From: Acidobacteriota bacterium
GTDB taxonomy: Bacteria; Acidobacteriota; Aminicenantia; Aminicenantales; UBA4085
Direction of reading: 5' to 3'
Length of the DNA: 36,699 nt
NCBI GenBank assembly: GCA_028749235.1
Contig: JAQULS010000013.1
Coordinates: forward strand, 1 to 36,699
Positions 15,893 through 24,083 of this stretch are shown here, one piece after another. Position numbers and translations under genes: made by a program. The notes beneath the pieces were generated by a model, which was not told the origin of the DNA, did no database searches, and worked only from the letters and a program-made list of their open reading frames with translations. The first letter of the stretch is position 1. Each line of letters opens with the position of its first letter.

Positions 15893-16318
15893 GTGAGGCA
15901 CCATGCGCTGTCCGGGGAGAGCCTGTATGTGATGCAGGAAGTTTGGGCCCGGGGCGAGGCCACGGTCGACGAGATTTGGCGGGGACTGAACGCCCGGCGG
16001 CGTCGGACCGTCCGCCGGACGACCGTCCAGGTCCAGATGCGGCGGCTCGAGGAGTACGGCTGGCTGAGCCGGCGCAAGGCCGGCCGGGCGTTCGTCTACC
16101 GGCCTCTCTGGACCCGGGACGAGACGGCGGCCGACCTGGTCCGGTCGCTCTGCCGGGGCCTTTATGGCGGCTCCCTGACCGGCCTGTTGGAGGCCTTGTT
16201 TCAGACCTGGGAACTTTCTCCCCCCGAGCGCCGGCGCATTCGGGCGCTCCTGCGCCGGACGGCCGGGCCGGGTCGCGCCGCTCCCGCCGCGGATCCCTCG
16301 GGCCGGAAGCCCGCCTAG
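15893..16318 (+). CDS. BlaI/MecI/CopY-family transcriptional repressor
   Basis: GTG 15893 is preferred: the ATG at 15839 lies inside the promoter and operator, while GGGAAGG precedes the GTG. The product is then 141 residues, normal for the family. The winged-helix DNA-binding domain is clear: LSGESLYVMQEVWARGEATV (about 6-25), the recognition region RRTTVQVQMRRLEEYGWLSR and the wing RAFVYRPLW. A C-terminal dimerisation region follows (about 80-115), then a Pro/Ala-rich tail. Family members repress genes for antibiotic or metal response and are usually inactivated by a BlaR1-type membrane protease; none is encoded nearby. The divergent neighbour is the NuoEF/GltB-like operon, a candidate target. 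Confidence 0.88.
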   Translation: MRHHALSGESLYVMQEVWARGEATVDEIWRGLNARRRRTVRRTTVQVQMRRLEEYGWLSRRKAGRAFVYRPLWTRDETAADLVRSLCRGLYGGSLTGLLEALFQTWELSPPERRRIRALLRRTAGPGRAAPAADPSGRKPA

Positions 16319-16425
16319 GCCTTCCTTCGCCGCGAAATCGGGAAGAAAGCGCCGCCCCGGCCGTCCAATAACATGTATAATATCGGACTGTCGGCGCGTA
16401 ATAATGATATGGAGGTTCACGGAAC

Positions 16426-17214
16426 ATGAACAAGACAACCAAGACCTGGCTTTTAGGCGCCCTGCTCGCCGTTTTCGCTCTCTCGGCCGCGGCCGCGGAC
16501 GTTCCCGTCAAGAGCGCATGGATGGTTCCTCCGCCCGCCATCGACGGCGCTCCCACGGATTGGCTCAATCCCGGCTATGTCAATGTCGCGGGCGGCGATG
16601 TCGGATACGCCTTCGCCAACGACGCCAAGAACTTGTATGTTCTCCTGGTGATCCGGGATCCCAAGGCCAAGTCGACCATCGATAAGACCGGCGTGACCCT
16701 GTATTTCGATGAAGCCAAGAAGAACAAGGCTTACGGCATCCTCTTCCATAAGGTCATGATCAAGCCCGACGAGTACATCGCCCGGCTGGAAAAACAGGGC
16801 CCCGTTTCCGATGAGATCAAGGCCCAGATCAAGTCGAAACCGGGCTATTATCTTTACGCCCATGAAGTGAAGGGCGCCTCTCCCGAGGGCGCTCCCGCGC
16901 CCGATTCGCCGGTCCAGCTCCCGGTCTACAAGATCGGAACCCAGGGCCCGATGCTGGTCTACGAGTTCCTGATCCCCCTGGAGCGGCCCGCTTCGACCCA
17001 GGCTGGGTTGGCCTCGGCGCCCGGCAAGACGATCTTCGTCGGCCTCGAGTACGGCGGCATGACCCCGGATATGGCTCGGGCCAACGCCCGCGCGACCGGA
17101 AGCGCCAACATCGCCGGCGGAGACAATATCAACAATGTTGTAGGTTCGACCGGGAACAAGGCCTCGGCCAAGAAGTACATTTTCTGGTCGCAAGTCCAGC
17201 TGGCGTCGGAATAA
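16426..17214 (+). CDS. Exported CBM9/DOMON-like protein
   Basis: The 262-residue protein has a signal peptide (to about residue 24, ending SAAAA) and then one beta-sandwich domain of the type seen in family 9 carbohydrate-binding modules and DOMON-like proteins: PPPAIDGAPTDWLNPGYVNV, then DVGYAFANDAKNLYVLLVI and TGVTLYFDEAKKNKAYGI. The domain begins with the typical IDG-W motif and continues with the paired strands. A Gly/Asn-rich stretch near residues 220-245 is followed by KKYIFWSQVQLASE. It probably binds a sugar or other ligand in the periplasm; the ligand is unknown. GGAGG lies ten bases before the ATG. It follows the repressor gene after 107 bases and may be transcribed separately. Confidence 0.75.
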   Translation: MNKTTKTWLLGALLAVFALSAAAADVPVKSAWMVPPPAIDGAPTDWLNPGYVNVAGGDVGYAFANDAKNLYVLLVIRDPKAKSTIDKTGVTLYFDEAKKNKAYGILFHKVMIKPDEYIARLEKQGPVSDEIKAQIKSKPGYYLYAHEVKGASPEGAPAPDSPVQLPVYKIGTQGPMLVYEFLIPLERPASTQAGLASAPGKTIFVGLEYGGMTPDMARANARATGSANIAGGDNINNVVGSTGNKASAKKYIFWSQVQLASE

Positions 17215-17292
17215 CGGTAAACCGGATCTCTTTCGCGATTCCGGATTGGGCCTCTTCCCCATAGGGCGGAACTCTTGGTCCGTCCGCTCGAT

Positions 17293-17309
17293 GCCCGGCG
17301 TTGCCGGGC
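17293..17309 (+). terminator. Possible terminator hairpin after the CBM9-like gene
   Basis: GCCCGGC and GCCGGGC pair perfectly around a three-base loop, 78 bases after the stop codon. The following bases (CTTCCCTGACT) are only moderately T-rich, so this is a weak candidate. Confidence 0.4.
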
Positions 17310-17553
17310 CTTCCCTGACTCTCTAGCGACCGGCCCGGCAGCGGCAAATTGCGACTTTCATGGGGAAAGAGAGGGAATAATCGGGAACGAGTCGAAATCC
17401 CATTGATTTTTCCTTCCGGGGATTTAATTTAATAGCGTCGAGCGGAAACACCGCAAAAAGGGTAAGGGTCGTTGGTTCAAGCCAAAAGGTAGGGGGGCCT
17501 CCAGCCAGGGGAAAGGACCTTCGGACGGAAGGGGGGGAGTTGTGAGGGAGGAT

Positions 17554-17581
17554 TTGACAACACATTCAAAATGAATAAAAT
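17554..17581 (+). promoter_or_regulatory. Promoter of the HTH-TPR regulator gene
   Basis: A perfect TTGACA (17554-17559), a 16-base spacer and TAAAAT (17576-17581, five of six) form a good sigma-70 promoter. Transcription would begin near 17588, downstream of the ATG at 17571, which moves the start codon of the gene to 17607. Confidence 0.65.
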
Positions 17582-17606
17582 AAGCGGATCGATATGGGGC
17601 CCGCTT

Positions 17607-19406
17607 ATGTCTGAAGACGAGATTTTCCGCTCCTGGAAAGAAATAGCGGACTATCTCAAGTGCGACGTCAAAACATGCGCCCGTTGGGCCTCCGAATGCG
17701 GGTTGCCCGTCCTCCGCTTCGATCCCGACGCTAAACGTTCCCGCGTTTTCGCCCGCAAGGTTGAATTGGATGCCTGGCTGGCAAACCGGCGCTCGCCGAA
17801 AGCCGAGCCGGAACCTTCCGCCGTCCGGCGAAGCGGCCGGCCGCTGACCATCGCCTTGGCGGCGCTGATCATCGGAACGCCGCTGGCCTGGTTTGGGTTG
17901 AAGCCTCTTCTCACCCCGAAACCGAAAACCCCCGTCCTGGCCTATTACCCTCTGAGCGCCGCCGACGCGACGCCGGCCGGGAAATACGAAGCCAAGGAAA
18001 TCAACGACCAGCTTACCAGCATCCTGTCCTTCGGAGGCCGGGTGTCCGTCATCCCGATTCCCGGCCAGACCGACTCGGCCGCGGCCGGAAACATCCATCG
18101 AGATACCGGCTTGCCCGACCCGGATTTCCTGTTCCTGGCGGCGATCACGGCGGGCGACGGTCCTCCCTCCTTGAACGTCGTCCTCAAGGAGGCCGATTCC
18201 GGGAAGGTTCTTTGGAACAGTGTTTTCACCAAGGCCTTTGCCGATCTCAACGCCTGTTTCAAGGAGATCAGGACCGAAATCCGCCGCCGGATCCCCATGG
18301 CCGGCGATTCCGTGCGGGCGGGCGCTTCCGGTCCCGGCGCATCGGTCATAGACGAGTATGCCGCGGGCCCTTATATCCGGGGCGTCGTCGATAACGGGGC
18401 CGAGGACCCCTGGTCCCTCTATGCCAAGGGGGCTCGGCTGGCCGACATGGGGGATGCGACGGCCAACGATCTGGCCATGGATATTTTCCGCCAGGCCCTA
18501 GACGCGGATCCGCGCTTTGCGCTGGCCTACCTCGGTCTGGCCAAGTGTTACGCCAACTATGTGAACTTCCAGGGCTTCAAAGAGGCCAAATGGCTCGACA
18601 AATCGGAAGAGATGTTGGCCAAAGCCCAGGTGATCGATCCCGACCGGCCGGACTACTATACGCTGCGCATCAAGAACCTATTGATGCGGGAGTTCATCCT
18701 GCGCGGGGACACCAGCGCGGAATATTTTACCCTTGCCGCCAAGGCCATGGCCCTGCATCCCTATGACGGTCGGCTGTGCGGAATCGTGGGCTATTGCCGT
18801 CTTAAGCGCTTCGATCGGGAAGGTCGGGCTTCCGACCTCGCGGAAGCCGCCCGCCTGCAGGGCATCGCCTTCAACGTCGATCCGACGGCCTTGGGCAACG
18901 CCAACTATTGCGAAACGCTCATGCTCAAGCGCGATTTCGGTCAGGCCCTCAACGTCTGCGCCGCCGTCGAGCGCGACCATCCTCTCCAGATCATCGCCTT
19001 CCGGCGCGGGGAGATCCTCTATTTTCAGGGCGATCTGGCTGGAAGCCTGGCCGCCTTTCGGACGTGCACGACTCCGATCAGCCTGCGGATCGGGGCTTCC
19101 TATTACGAGGCCATGATCGCGGCCCGCCGCGGCGACAAGGTCGAAGCCTTCGCTCTCCTGCAGGAGATCGATCTCCTCAGCCCGCACAAAGAGGCCATTT
19201 ATATGGACCACCTGCGCGAAGCATCGGTCTATGCCGGCCTGGGACAGAACGGCAAGGCCGAAGCCATTCTGGGGGAAGGTTTCGCGCTGCTTGGCGTCTC
19301 GGGCGCCTACATGATGAAGAGCTACATCGAGATCGATCCCAACTTCGACGGCCTGCGCCGCGGGCCGGTCCTGGCCAAGATGAATTTTCGGAAGCCTGCC
19401 CCCTAA
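17607..19406 (+). CDS. Membrane-bound HTH regulator with periplasmic TPR domain
   Basis: ATG 17607 is chosen because the promoter lies over the earlier ATG at 17571. The 599-residue product opens with an excisionase/MerR-like helix-turn-helix (SWKEIADYLKCDVKTCARWA, then RVFARKVELDAWLANRR). A linker leads to a single transmembrane helix near residues 78-98 (LTIALAALIIGTPLAWFGL). The remainder is external: an alpha/beta segment (about 105-225, FLFLAAITAGDG) and then many TPR-like helical repeats to the end. This resembles CadC-type one-component sensors, in which an outer domain controls a cytoplasmic DNA-binding domain. The gene is followed after ten bases by a short peptide gene and a radical SAM gene, which it may control. 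Confidence 0.85.
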   Translation: MSEDEIFRSWKEIADYLKCDVKTCARWASECGLPVLRFDPDAKRSRVFARKVELDAWLANRRSPKAEPEPSAVRRSGRPLTIALAALIIGTPLAWFGLKPLLTPKPKTPVLAYYPLSAADATPAGKYEAKEINDQLTSILSFGGRVSVIPIPGQTDSAAAGNIHRDTGLPDPDFLFLAAITAGDGPPSLNVVLKEADSGKVLWNSVFTKAFADLNACFKEIRTEIRRRIPMAGDSVRAGASGPGASVIDEYAAGPYIRGVVDNGAEDPWSLYAKGARLADMGDATANDLAMDIFRQALDADPRFALAYLGLAKCYANYVNFQGFKEAKWLDKSEEMLAKAQVIDPDRPDYYTLRIKNLLMREFILRGDTSAEYFTLAAKAMALHPYDGRLCGIVGYCRLKRFDREGRASDLAEAARLQGIAFNVDPTALGNANYCETLMLKRDFGQALNVCAAVERDHPLQIIAFRRGEILYFQGDLAGSLAAFRTCTTPISLRIGASYYEAMIAARRGDKVEAFALLQEIDLLSPHKEAIYMDHLREASVYAGLGQNGKAEAILGEGFALLGVSGAYMMKSYIEIDPNFDGLRRGPVLAKMNFRKPAP

Positions 19407-19416
19407 GGAGATGCCC

Positions 19417-19620
19417 ATGCCCAAAGCCGCCTCGGTTCGGGTGACCGGAGAGCTTTTAAAGGCTCTTGACGACGTCAAGAAGGCCATGCGGGCCCTGCCC
19501 GCGGGCGAAGCCCGACGAACGGGCTTGGCGGGACAGCGGGTTCTCGAAAAAGCCCTGCGGGCCAAGGCCAAACCGCTGCCCACGGTGACCTCCTGCCCGC
19601 GCGACCTGCCGAATATTTGA
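19417..19620 (+). CDS. Short single-Cys peptide, possible radical SAM substrate
   Basis: AAGGAG (19405-19410) fits ATG 19417 at six bases spacing; ATG 19411 directly abuts it and is unlikely. The 67-residue product has an Ala/Lys/Arg-rich amphipathic helical first part (about 5-50, with VTGELLKALDDVKKAMRALP) and a short Pro-rich C-terminal tail ending TVTSCPRDLPNI. It has one Cys and no Phe, Tyr or Trp. The stop codon lies five bases before the radical SAM ATG. The leader-like helix, short tail with a single Cys and position next to a SPASM enzyme fit a ribosomal peptide precursor. I know no named family that it matches, and a small accessory or DNA-binding protein remains possible. Confidence 0.6.
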   Translation: MPKAASVRVTGELLKALDDVKKAMRALPAGEARRTGLAGQRVLEKALRAKAKPLPTVTSCPRDLPNI

Positions 19621-19625
19621 GCCGG

Positions 19626-20702
19626 ATGACTTCGGCTCCCCTGCGGAGCCTCCAGCTCAGTCTGACCGACGACTGCAACTTCGACTGCGTCTATTGCTAT
19701 CGCCGGGCGGGGCGGTCCCGGATGCGGCTCGAAACGGCCCGCCGGGCGGTCGATTATTTCCTGCCCCGATCATCCCGGTCGTTCCAGGCGCTCTTTTTCG
19801 GCGGCGAGCCCCTGCTCGAATTCCCGCTGCTGGCCGAGATCGTCCCCTTCATCCGGATCGCGGCCCGGGCGGCGGGCCGCCGGCCCCGCTTCGGCCTGAC
19901 GACGAACGGAAGCCTTGGCGATGACCGGATCGTGGCGTTTTTGGAAAGCCAGCGGTTTCGGGTGGGCTTGAGCTACGACGGCGCCGCCCATGACGCACAG
20001 CGGGCTCCCGGCTCCCGGGCGGCGCTCGACTCTCTGCTCGATCGTCTCTTGCCAAGCCGCCGGATCAGCCTGGAGACCAACAGCGTCTTCACGCCCGAGA
20101 GCGTGAGTTCTCTCGCGGATACCGTTCTCGATCTGGTCGAACGGGGCATTCCTTCGGTCCGCTTCGCCCTCTCTTTCAAGTCCGCTTGGCCCCAGGACCG
20201 GATCGCGGTTTTCGGGGCCGAACTGACCCGCCTGCGCCGAGCCATGGTCCGGATGGCCCGGAAGACCGGCCGTTTTCCCCTCCGCAACTTCACCGAGGCG
20301 GCGCGGCCTCGTGAGCGCGCCTGTTCGGCCGGGCGCGATCGGATCAGCGTCGATCCTAGGGGCGGACTTTGGGGCTGCGCGGTCTTCTCCGATTGGGCCC
20401 GCGGCTACGGAGGGCCGGCCGCGGTCCGGCGGTACAGGATCGGCCGGATCGGGCATCCTCCCGGCCTTCTGGACGCGGGGAGGGCGGCCGCGGCGGCCAA
20501 GCACGCCCGCTTTTCGACCGCGGGCTGCGAGGCTCCCGCCGGCCCCTGCGGCCTTTGCCCGGACCGCGGCCGCTGCTGGATCTGCCCGGCCGCGGCGGCG
20601 ATGGCGGGGGGCGGACTCCACGAGATCCCGGGGTTTGTCTGTGACCTCCTGCGCCTCCAATCGCGAGCGGCGGCCCGTTTCGCCGCCGACATCTCGTCGT
20701 AA
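19626..20702 (+). CDS. Radical SAM/SPASM-domain enzyme
   Basis: ATG 19626 is chosen over TTG 19617. The 358-residue protein starts with the radical SAM signature CxxxCxxC (Cys 17, 21 and 24, in CNFDCVYCY), followed by FFGGEPLLEF and GLTTNGSL, which place SAM and the barrel. The C-terminal part has the Cys pattern of a SPASM domain: a Cys before DRISVDPRGGLWGC, then CGLCPDRGRCWIC and a last Cys in GFVCDLL, enough for two auxiliary 4Fe-4S clusters. SPASM enzymes commonly modify peptides or act as anaerobic sulfatase-maturing enzymes. No sulfatase is adjacent; the short peptide encoded immediately upstream is the obvious candidate substrate. It should be cytoplasmic and oxygen-sensitive. Confidence 0.9.
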   Translation: MTSAPLRSLQLSLTDDCNFDCVYCYRRAGRSRMRLETARRAVDYFLPRSSRSFQALFFGGEPLLEFPLLAEIVPFIRIAARAAGRRPRFGLTTNGSLGDDRIVAFLESQRFRVGLSYDGAAHDAQRAPGSRAALDSLLDRLLPSRRISLETNSVFTPESVSSLADTVLDLVERGIPSVRFALSFKSAWPQDRIAVFGAELTRLRRAMVRMARKTGRFPLRNFTEAARPRERACSAGRDRISVDPRGGLWGCAVFSDWARGYGGPAAVRRYRIGRIGHPPGLLDAGRAAAAAKHARFSTAGCEAPAGPCGLCPDRGRCWICPAAAAMAGGGLHEIPGFVCDLLRLQSRAAARFAADISS

Positions 20703-20746
20703 CGTTCCGGCTTTCCGGTTCGTTTAAAGAAGGAGAAGGAGGAACC

Positions 20747-21061
20747 ATGATCCAATTCCGACGCTTGGGGGGAATCGCCGCCTTGACTGCCGTCTTTTTC
20801 CTCTCTGCGGGAGCCGTTATAAACCGGCCCCAGGACGCGACCGGCGGGATGGCAGAACTCAAGAAAAAAATCGCCGCCCTGGAAGAGCGGGTGGCCGGGC
20901 TCGAGGCCAAGATCCAGAAGATCACGGTTTCGATCCCCCAGTCTTTCCCGGATCTTAAAAGCCTTCCCGAGGGGTGGAGACGCTTCGAGCATAACGGCCA
21001 GTCGTACTATCTCATCCCGTTGGATCTGAAGAAGACGGACACGCCGGCCCTGATCCGCTGA
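20747..21061 (+). CDS. Small exported coiled-coil protein
   Basis: A strong GGAGAAGGAGGA ribosome site precedes the ATG. The 104-residue protein has a signal peptide or membrane anchor (RRLGGIAALTAVFFLSAGAV), then a heptad coiled coil at about residues 34-65 (AELKKKIAALEERVAGLEAK), and a C-terminal part with GWRRFEHNGQSYYLIPLD. I do not recognise a family. It lies 44 bases after the radical SAM gene on the same strand and may be part of that cassette. A trimeric or dimeric periplasmic protein is likely from the coiled coil. Confidence 0.75.
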   Translation: MIQFRRLGGIAALTAVFFLSAGAVINRPQDATGGMAELKKKIAALEERVAGLEAKIQKITVSIPQSFPDLKSLPEGWRRFEHNGQSYYLIPLDLKKTDTPALIR

Positions 21062-21164
21062 GCCCCGCCGCGCTTCCTCCCGTCCGGCGCGGGAGTCTGG
21101 AAATCCGTCCCGGAATGGACTACAGTGATTCGTTCCGGAATCGGAAACGAGAGGAGCGCGGGAC

Positions 21165-22457
21165 ATGCGGACATTGAAATTTCGACGGATTCGGTCGGCC
21201 ATTCGGCTGGGGCTCTTTTTCTTCGCGGCGGCCGGCGTCCTTCAGGCGGCCCAGCTGCCGACGGCCAAGCCGCAGGACGCGGGCTTCTCGGCCGAACGGT
21301 TGGAGCGTCTGACCCAATCGATGCAGGCATACGTCGATTCGGGCCGGACCGCCGGCCTGGTCGTCCTGGCCGCCCGAGACGGCCAAGTCGTTTATCACAA
21401 GGCGTTCGGGAAGCTCGATCTGGCTTCGGGCTCGCCCATGCCGCTCAACGCGATTTTCCGGGTCGCTTCCCAAACCAAGGCCCTCACTTCCACGGCGGTT
21501 ATGATTCTGCAGGAGGAGGGCAAGCTCCTCATCGACGACCCGATCGCGAAGTACATTCCCGAGTTCGCCGCTTCACGGGTCGCCGTCCAGGCTCCCGGCA
21601 AGGACGCCAAGGGCTATACGACCGTCCCCTTGAAGCGGCCCATCACCATCCGCGATCTCTTGACCCACACCGCGGGGATTTCGTACGGCACCGGCCCGGC
21701 CAAAGACGCCTGGGCGGCCGCCGGCATCACCGGCTGGTTCCTGGCCGACAGGGACGTCCCGATCGGCGGGGTGATCAAGAAGCTGGCCGGCCTGCCCTTC
21801 GACGCCCAGCCCGGCGAACAGTTTCTCTACGGCTACAACATCGACATCCTGGGCTACCTGGTCGAAGTCGTCTCCGGGATGAGCCTGGCCGATTTCATCG
21901 CCCGCCGGATCACGGGGCCCCTGGGCATGACGGATTCGCATTTCTTCCTGCCCGAGTCCAAGCTCGGCCGCTTCACTCCGGTTTACGGCGTCGACGACAA
22001 GGGCGGGCTCAAGCTGATCGAAGATCCGAAGAGCAGCTTCTACGTCAAGGGGCCGCGGAAATGCTTCGCCGGCGGAGCCGGCCTGCTGGCCACGGCCGAG
22101 GATTACGCCCGCTTCCTGCTGATGCTCCAGAACGGGGGTGAGTTCCAGGGCGTCCGGATTCTAAGTCCCAAGACGGTCGAGCTGATGACGGTCGACCATG
22201 TCGGCTCGCTCTACGCCGTGCAGGGCTTCGGCCTGGGCTTCTGGGTGACCGACCGGCTGGGGCGCAACGGCCAGCCGGGTACGGTCGGCTCGTTCGGCTG
22301 GGGCGGCGCTTACCACACGACCTACTGGGTCGATCCGGTCGAGAAGCTCGTCTGCGTCCTGATGACCCAGCTCCTGCCGGCCGGCGATTCCGACCTGCAC
22401 GCCAAGTTCCGGGCCATGATCTACCAGGCGATCACGCAATCCTACGAGCGGAGATAA
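21165..22457 (+). CDS. Exported serine hydrolase, beta-lactamase class C / family VIII esterase fold
   Basis: The 430-residue protein has a signal peptide (MRTLKFRRIRSAIRLGLFFF, cleavage near residue 29). The class C beta-lactamase-fold catalytic motifs are visible: SxxK in SQTK at 102-105 (nucleophile Ser102, Lys105), the Tyr motif in FLYGYNIDILG (Tyr222) in the form found in family VIII esterases, and the C-terminal GWGGAYHTTYWVDP in place of the KTG box. The sequence of this last motif favours an esterase or D-amino-acid-processing hydrolase over a true beta-lactamase. It acts in the periplasm on an unknown ester or amide. GAGAGGAG precedes the start. It ends 17 bases before a convergent gene. 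Confidence 0.9.
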   Translation: MRTLKFRRIRSAIRLGLFFFAAAGVLQAAQLPTAKPQDAGFSAERLERLTQSMQAYVDSGRTAGLVVLAARDGQVVYHKAFGKLDLASGSPMPLNAIFRVASQTKALTSTAVMILQEEGKLLIDDPIAKYIPEFAASRVAVQAPGKDAKGYTTVPLKRPITIRDLLTHTAGISYGTGPAKDAWAAAGITGWFLADRDVPIGGVIKKLAGLPFDAQPGEQFLYGYNIDILGYLVEVVSGMSLADFIARRITGPLGMTDSHFFLPESKLGRFTPVYGVDDKGGLKLIEDPKSSFYVKGPRKCFAGGAGLLATAEDYARFLLMLQNGGEFQGVRILSPKTVELMTVDHVGSLYAVQGFGLGFWVTDRLGRNGQPGTVGSFGWGGAYHTTYWVDPVEKLVCVLMTQLLPAGDSDLHAKFRAMIYQAITQSYERR

Positions 22458-22474
22458 ACGGGAGAGACTCCGCT

Positions 22475-24043
22475 TTATTTCTTCGGTCCAATCGGGGGCA
22501 GGTTCGTGCGGCCGGCCGGGCCGACCGTCGTCCCAAAGCGTTCGAAGAGCGGCGCCGTATCCTCGCCTACGGACTCGCTGACCGTAAGGACGTACTCATC
22601 CATGGTCAACGGGCGCTTGGGGTCGTTGTAAGTCTTATGGACGTGGGCCAGCCACTTGGGGTACCAGTCGGGGCCATAGCGGGCGTCCAGGATGGACCAG
22701 ATGAGCCAGGCCTTGTCCCAGGCCAGCCGCGTCGCCTCCGGCGTCAGATCGGCCGCTAAATCGACGGCGAGCAGCGGGTCGCGGACGGCCAGGGCCTTGG
22801 AGTAATACGGCCAGCGGTCCCCGAATCCCATTTCACGGCCGGCCTTGCGCTGGAACCAGCCGGCGTGAGCCTCGCTCCACCAACCGGGCATGAGGCAGCC
22901 CGGCGTTCCGTCCACCGCCTCCGGCCCGTACATGGTATGGGCCAGCTCGTGGGCCAGGATGCTCAAAATGGCTTCCGGCTTCATCGAGATCGTCCCGGCC
23001 ATCTTGGGCGTGATCGCGTTCTCGGCCCAGCCCCCGCCTTCGCCGGCCGCCAGGTTGATGTAGTAGACCCGGCCGGGATTGGGCGGCGTGGGAAGCATCT
23101 TCTGCAGGACGGCCGCGACTTCGGTGAACCGCGTCCGGGCCAGCTCGATGATGGAGGGGAGCTGGTTGTCGCTGGCGAGGACGCGGAGGCCTCCGACCTC
23201 GAACTCGTTGTCGGGGTAGAAGGCGCCGCCCAGGCCCTCGGGCTCCCAGGGCACGCGCCGTTCGTCCGTTTTGCGGCGCGGGCCGCCGGAAGCCTTGAGA
23301 ACGGCCCAGCGGAGCAGCGTCCCGTTGACGCGCTCGCCTGTTTTGTCCTTGACCCGGATCAGCCTGGGGTCCGAGATCAGGACGATCGTTCCCGGCCCGG
23401 CTTTGCGCCAGGCCACGGCTCCGAGCCGATCGCCCGCCCCGGCCGCGACCGTCCATTCGGGACCGAGATCGGCCTGGCGCAGGTCCTTGGGCAGGTCGGC
23501 CGCCGCGAGGCCGAACGCTTTTTCTTTTATCCGAATGGATGCCTCTCCCGTCCGCCCGCCGATAACGGCTCCGTATCCGCGCAGGATTTCCGCCGCGGGA
23601 GCATCCGGCGACGAGACGTCGAACACGGCCCCGCCCCCGGCCTCGAGAAAAGCCCTGATGGCCGCCCGCTCCGGTGCCGGATAAGGTTGGAAGGCGCCGT
23701 GCTGGTAGCTGAAGAGGACGTCGAAACGAGGGGCCGGGATCGCGGTGAACGGCCTTTCGATGTCCCAGGCATGGCTCACTTGGGTCCGAACCCGCATGGG
23801 CGAGCCTTGTTTCAAAGCCCGGTCGAGCGAAGCCTGACTGCCCGTAACCCGGAAGCCCGCGTCGCGCAGGGCATCCTGGCATGGCCAATGATGAAAGAAA
23901 GAGAACTGGTGGCTGGAGTCGAGCAGGATGTTGACGCCGTTGTCCGGGACTCCGGCCTTGAGCGGCTGCGGCTCCACGGAAGGCGCGGTTTGCGGCGGGG
24001 CGAAGAGACAAAGGGCGAGGACGAGGGAAGCGGTGGCGATCAT
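22475..24043 (-). CDS. Exported ThuA-like domain plus zinc metallopeptidase-like protein
   Basis: I chose ATG 24043, which begins a signal peptide (MIATASLVLALCLF); the longer frame from 24103 would overlap the Nramp gene. The product has 522 residues. The first 150 or so resemble a ThuA/class I amidotransferase-like fold (NILLDSSHQFSFFHH, RAFLEAGGGAVFDVSS). The second half has the zinc-peptidase motif HELAH at 365-369 (AILSILAHELAHTMYG) and a downstream WWSEAHAGWF whose Glu391 may be the third zinc ligand. This resembles gluzincins of the basic-secretory or MA-like type, without a firm family assignment. It is the last gene of the three-gene minus-strand operon and probably acts in the periplasm. 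Confidence 0.75.
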   Translation of the reverse strand: MIATASLVLALCLFAPPQTAPSVEPQPLKAGVPDNGVNILLDSSHQFSFFHHWPCQDALRDAGFRVTGSQASLDRALKQGSPMRVRTQVSHAWDIERPFTAIPAPRFDVLFSYQHGAFQPYPAPERAAIRAFLEAGGGAVFDVSSPDAPAAEILRGYGAVIGGRTGEASIRIKEKAFGLAAADLPKDLRQADLGPEWTVAAGAGDRLGAVAWRKAGPGTIVLISDPRLIRVKDKTGERVNGTLLRWAVLKASGGPRRKTDERRVPWEPEGLGGAFYPDNEFEVGGLRVLASDNQLPSIIELARTRFTEVAAVLQKMLPTPPNPGRVYYINLAAGEGGGWAENAITPKMAGTISMKPEAILSILAHELAHTMYGPEAVDGTPGCLMPGWWSEAHAGWFQRKAGREMGFGDRWPYYSKALAVRDPLLAVDLAADLTPEATRLAWDKAWLIWSILDARYGPDWYPKWLAHVHKTYNDPKRPLTMDEYVLTVSESVGEDTAPLFERFGTTVGPAGRTNLPPIGPKK

Positions 24044-24083
24044 GACGCTATTCTGGCCCAGGCCGCGACCCGATGGCAAGCCG

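Larger units (their letters stand above)
17215..17606. other. 392-base intergenic region
   Basis: I see no gene here. It contains a 7-bp hairpin (17293-17309), A/T-rich stretches around 17400-17435, and the promoter of the next gene at 17554-17581. The minus-strand open frame at 17323-17565 has no ribosome site and no recognisable protein features. Confidence 0.6.

Noticed and set aside
16376-16381. TATAAT upstream of the CBM9-like gene as its promoter
   Set aside because: There is no -35 at an acceptable spacing, and the preceding TG directly abuts rather than leaving the one base of an extended -10. It remains possible but unsupported.
17323-17565. 80-residue open frame on the minus strand in the gap before the regulator
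   Set aside because: No ribosome site, no signal or recognisable motif, and it reads into the intergenic promoter area; likely chance.
17571-17606. ATG 17571 as the start of the HTH-TPR regulator
   Set aside because: A TTGACA-16-TAAAAT promoter covers it, so transcription should start downstream.
21165-22457. True beta-lactamase regulated by the nearby BlaI-type gene
   Set aside because: The C-terminal motif is of the GWGG esterase type rather than KTG, the gene is about 5 kb from the repressor, and no ACAnnTGT box was seen in front of it.
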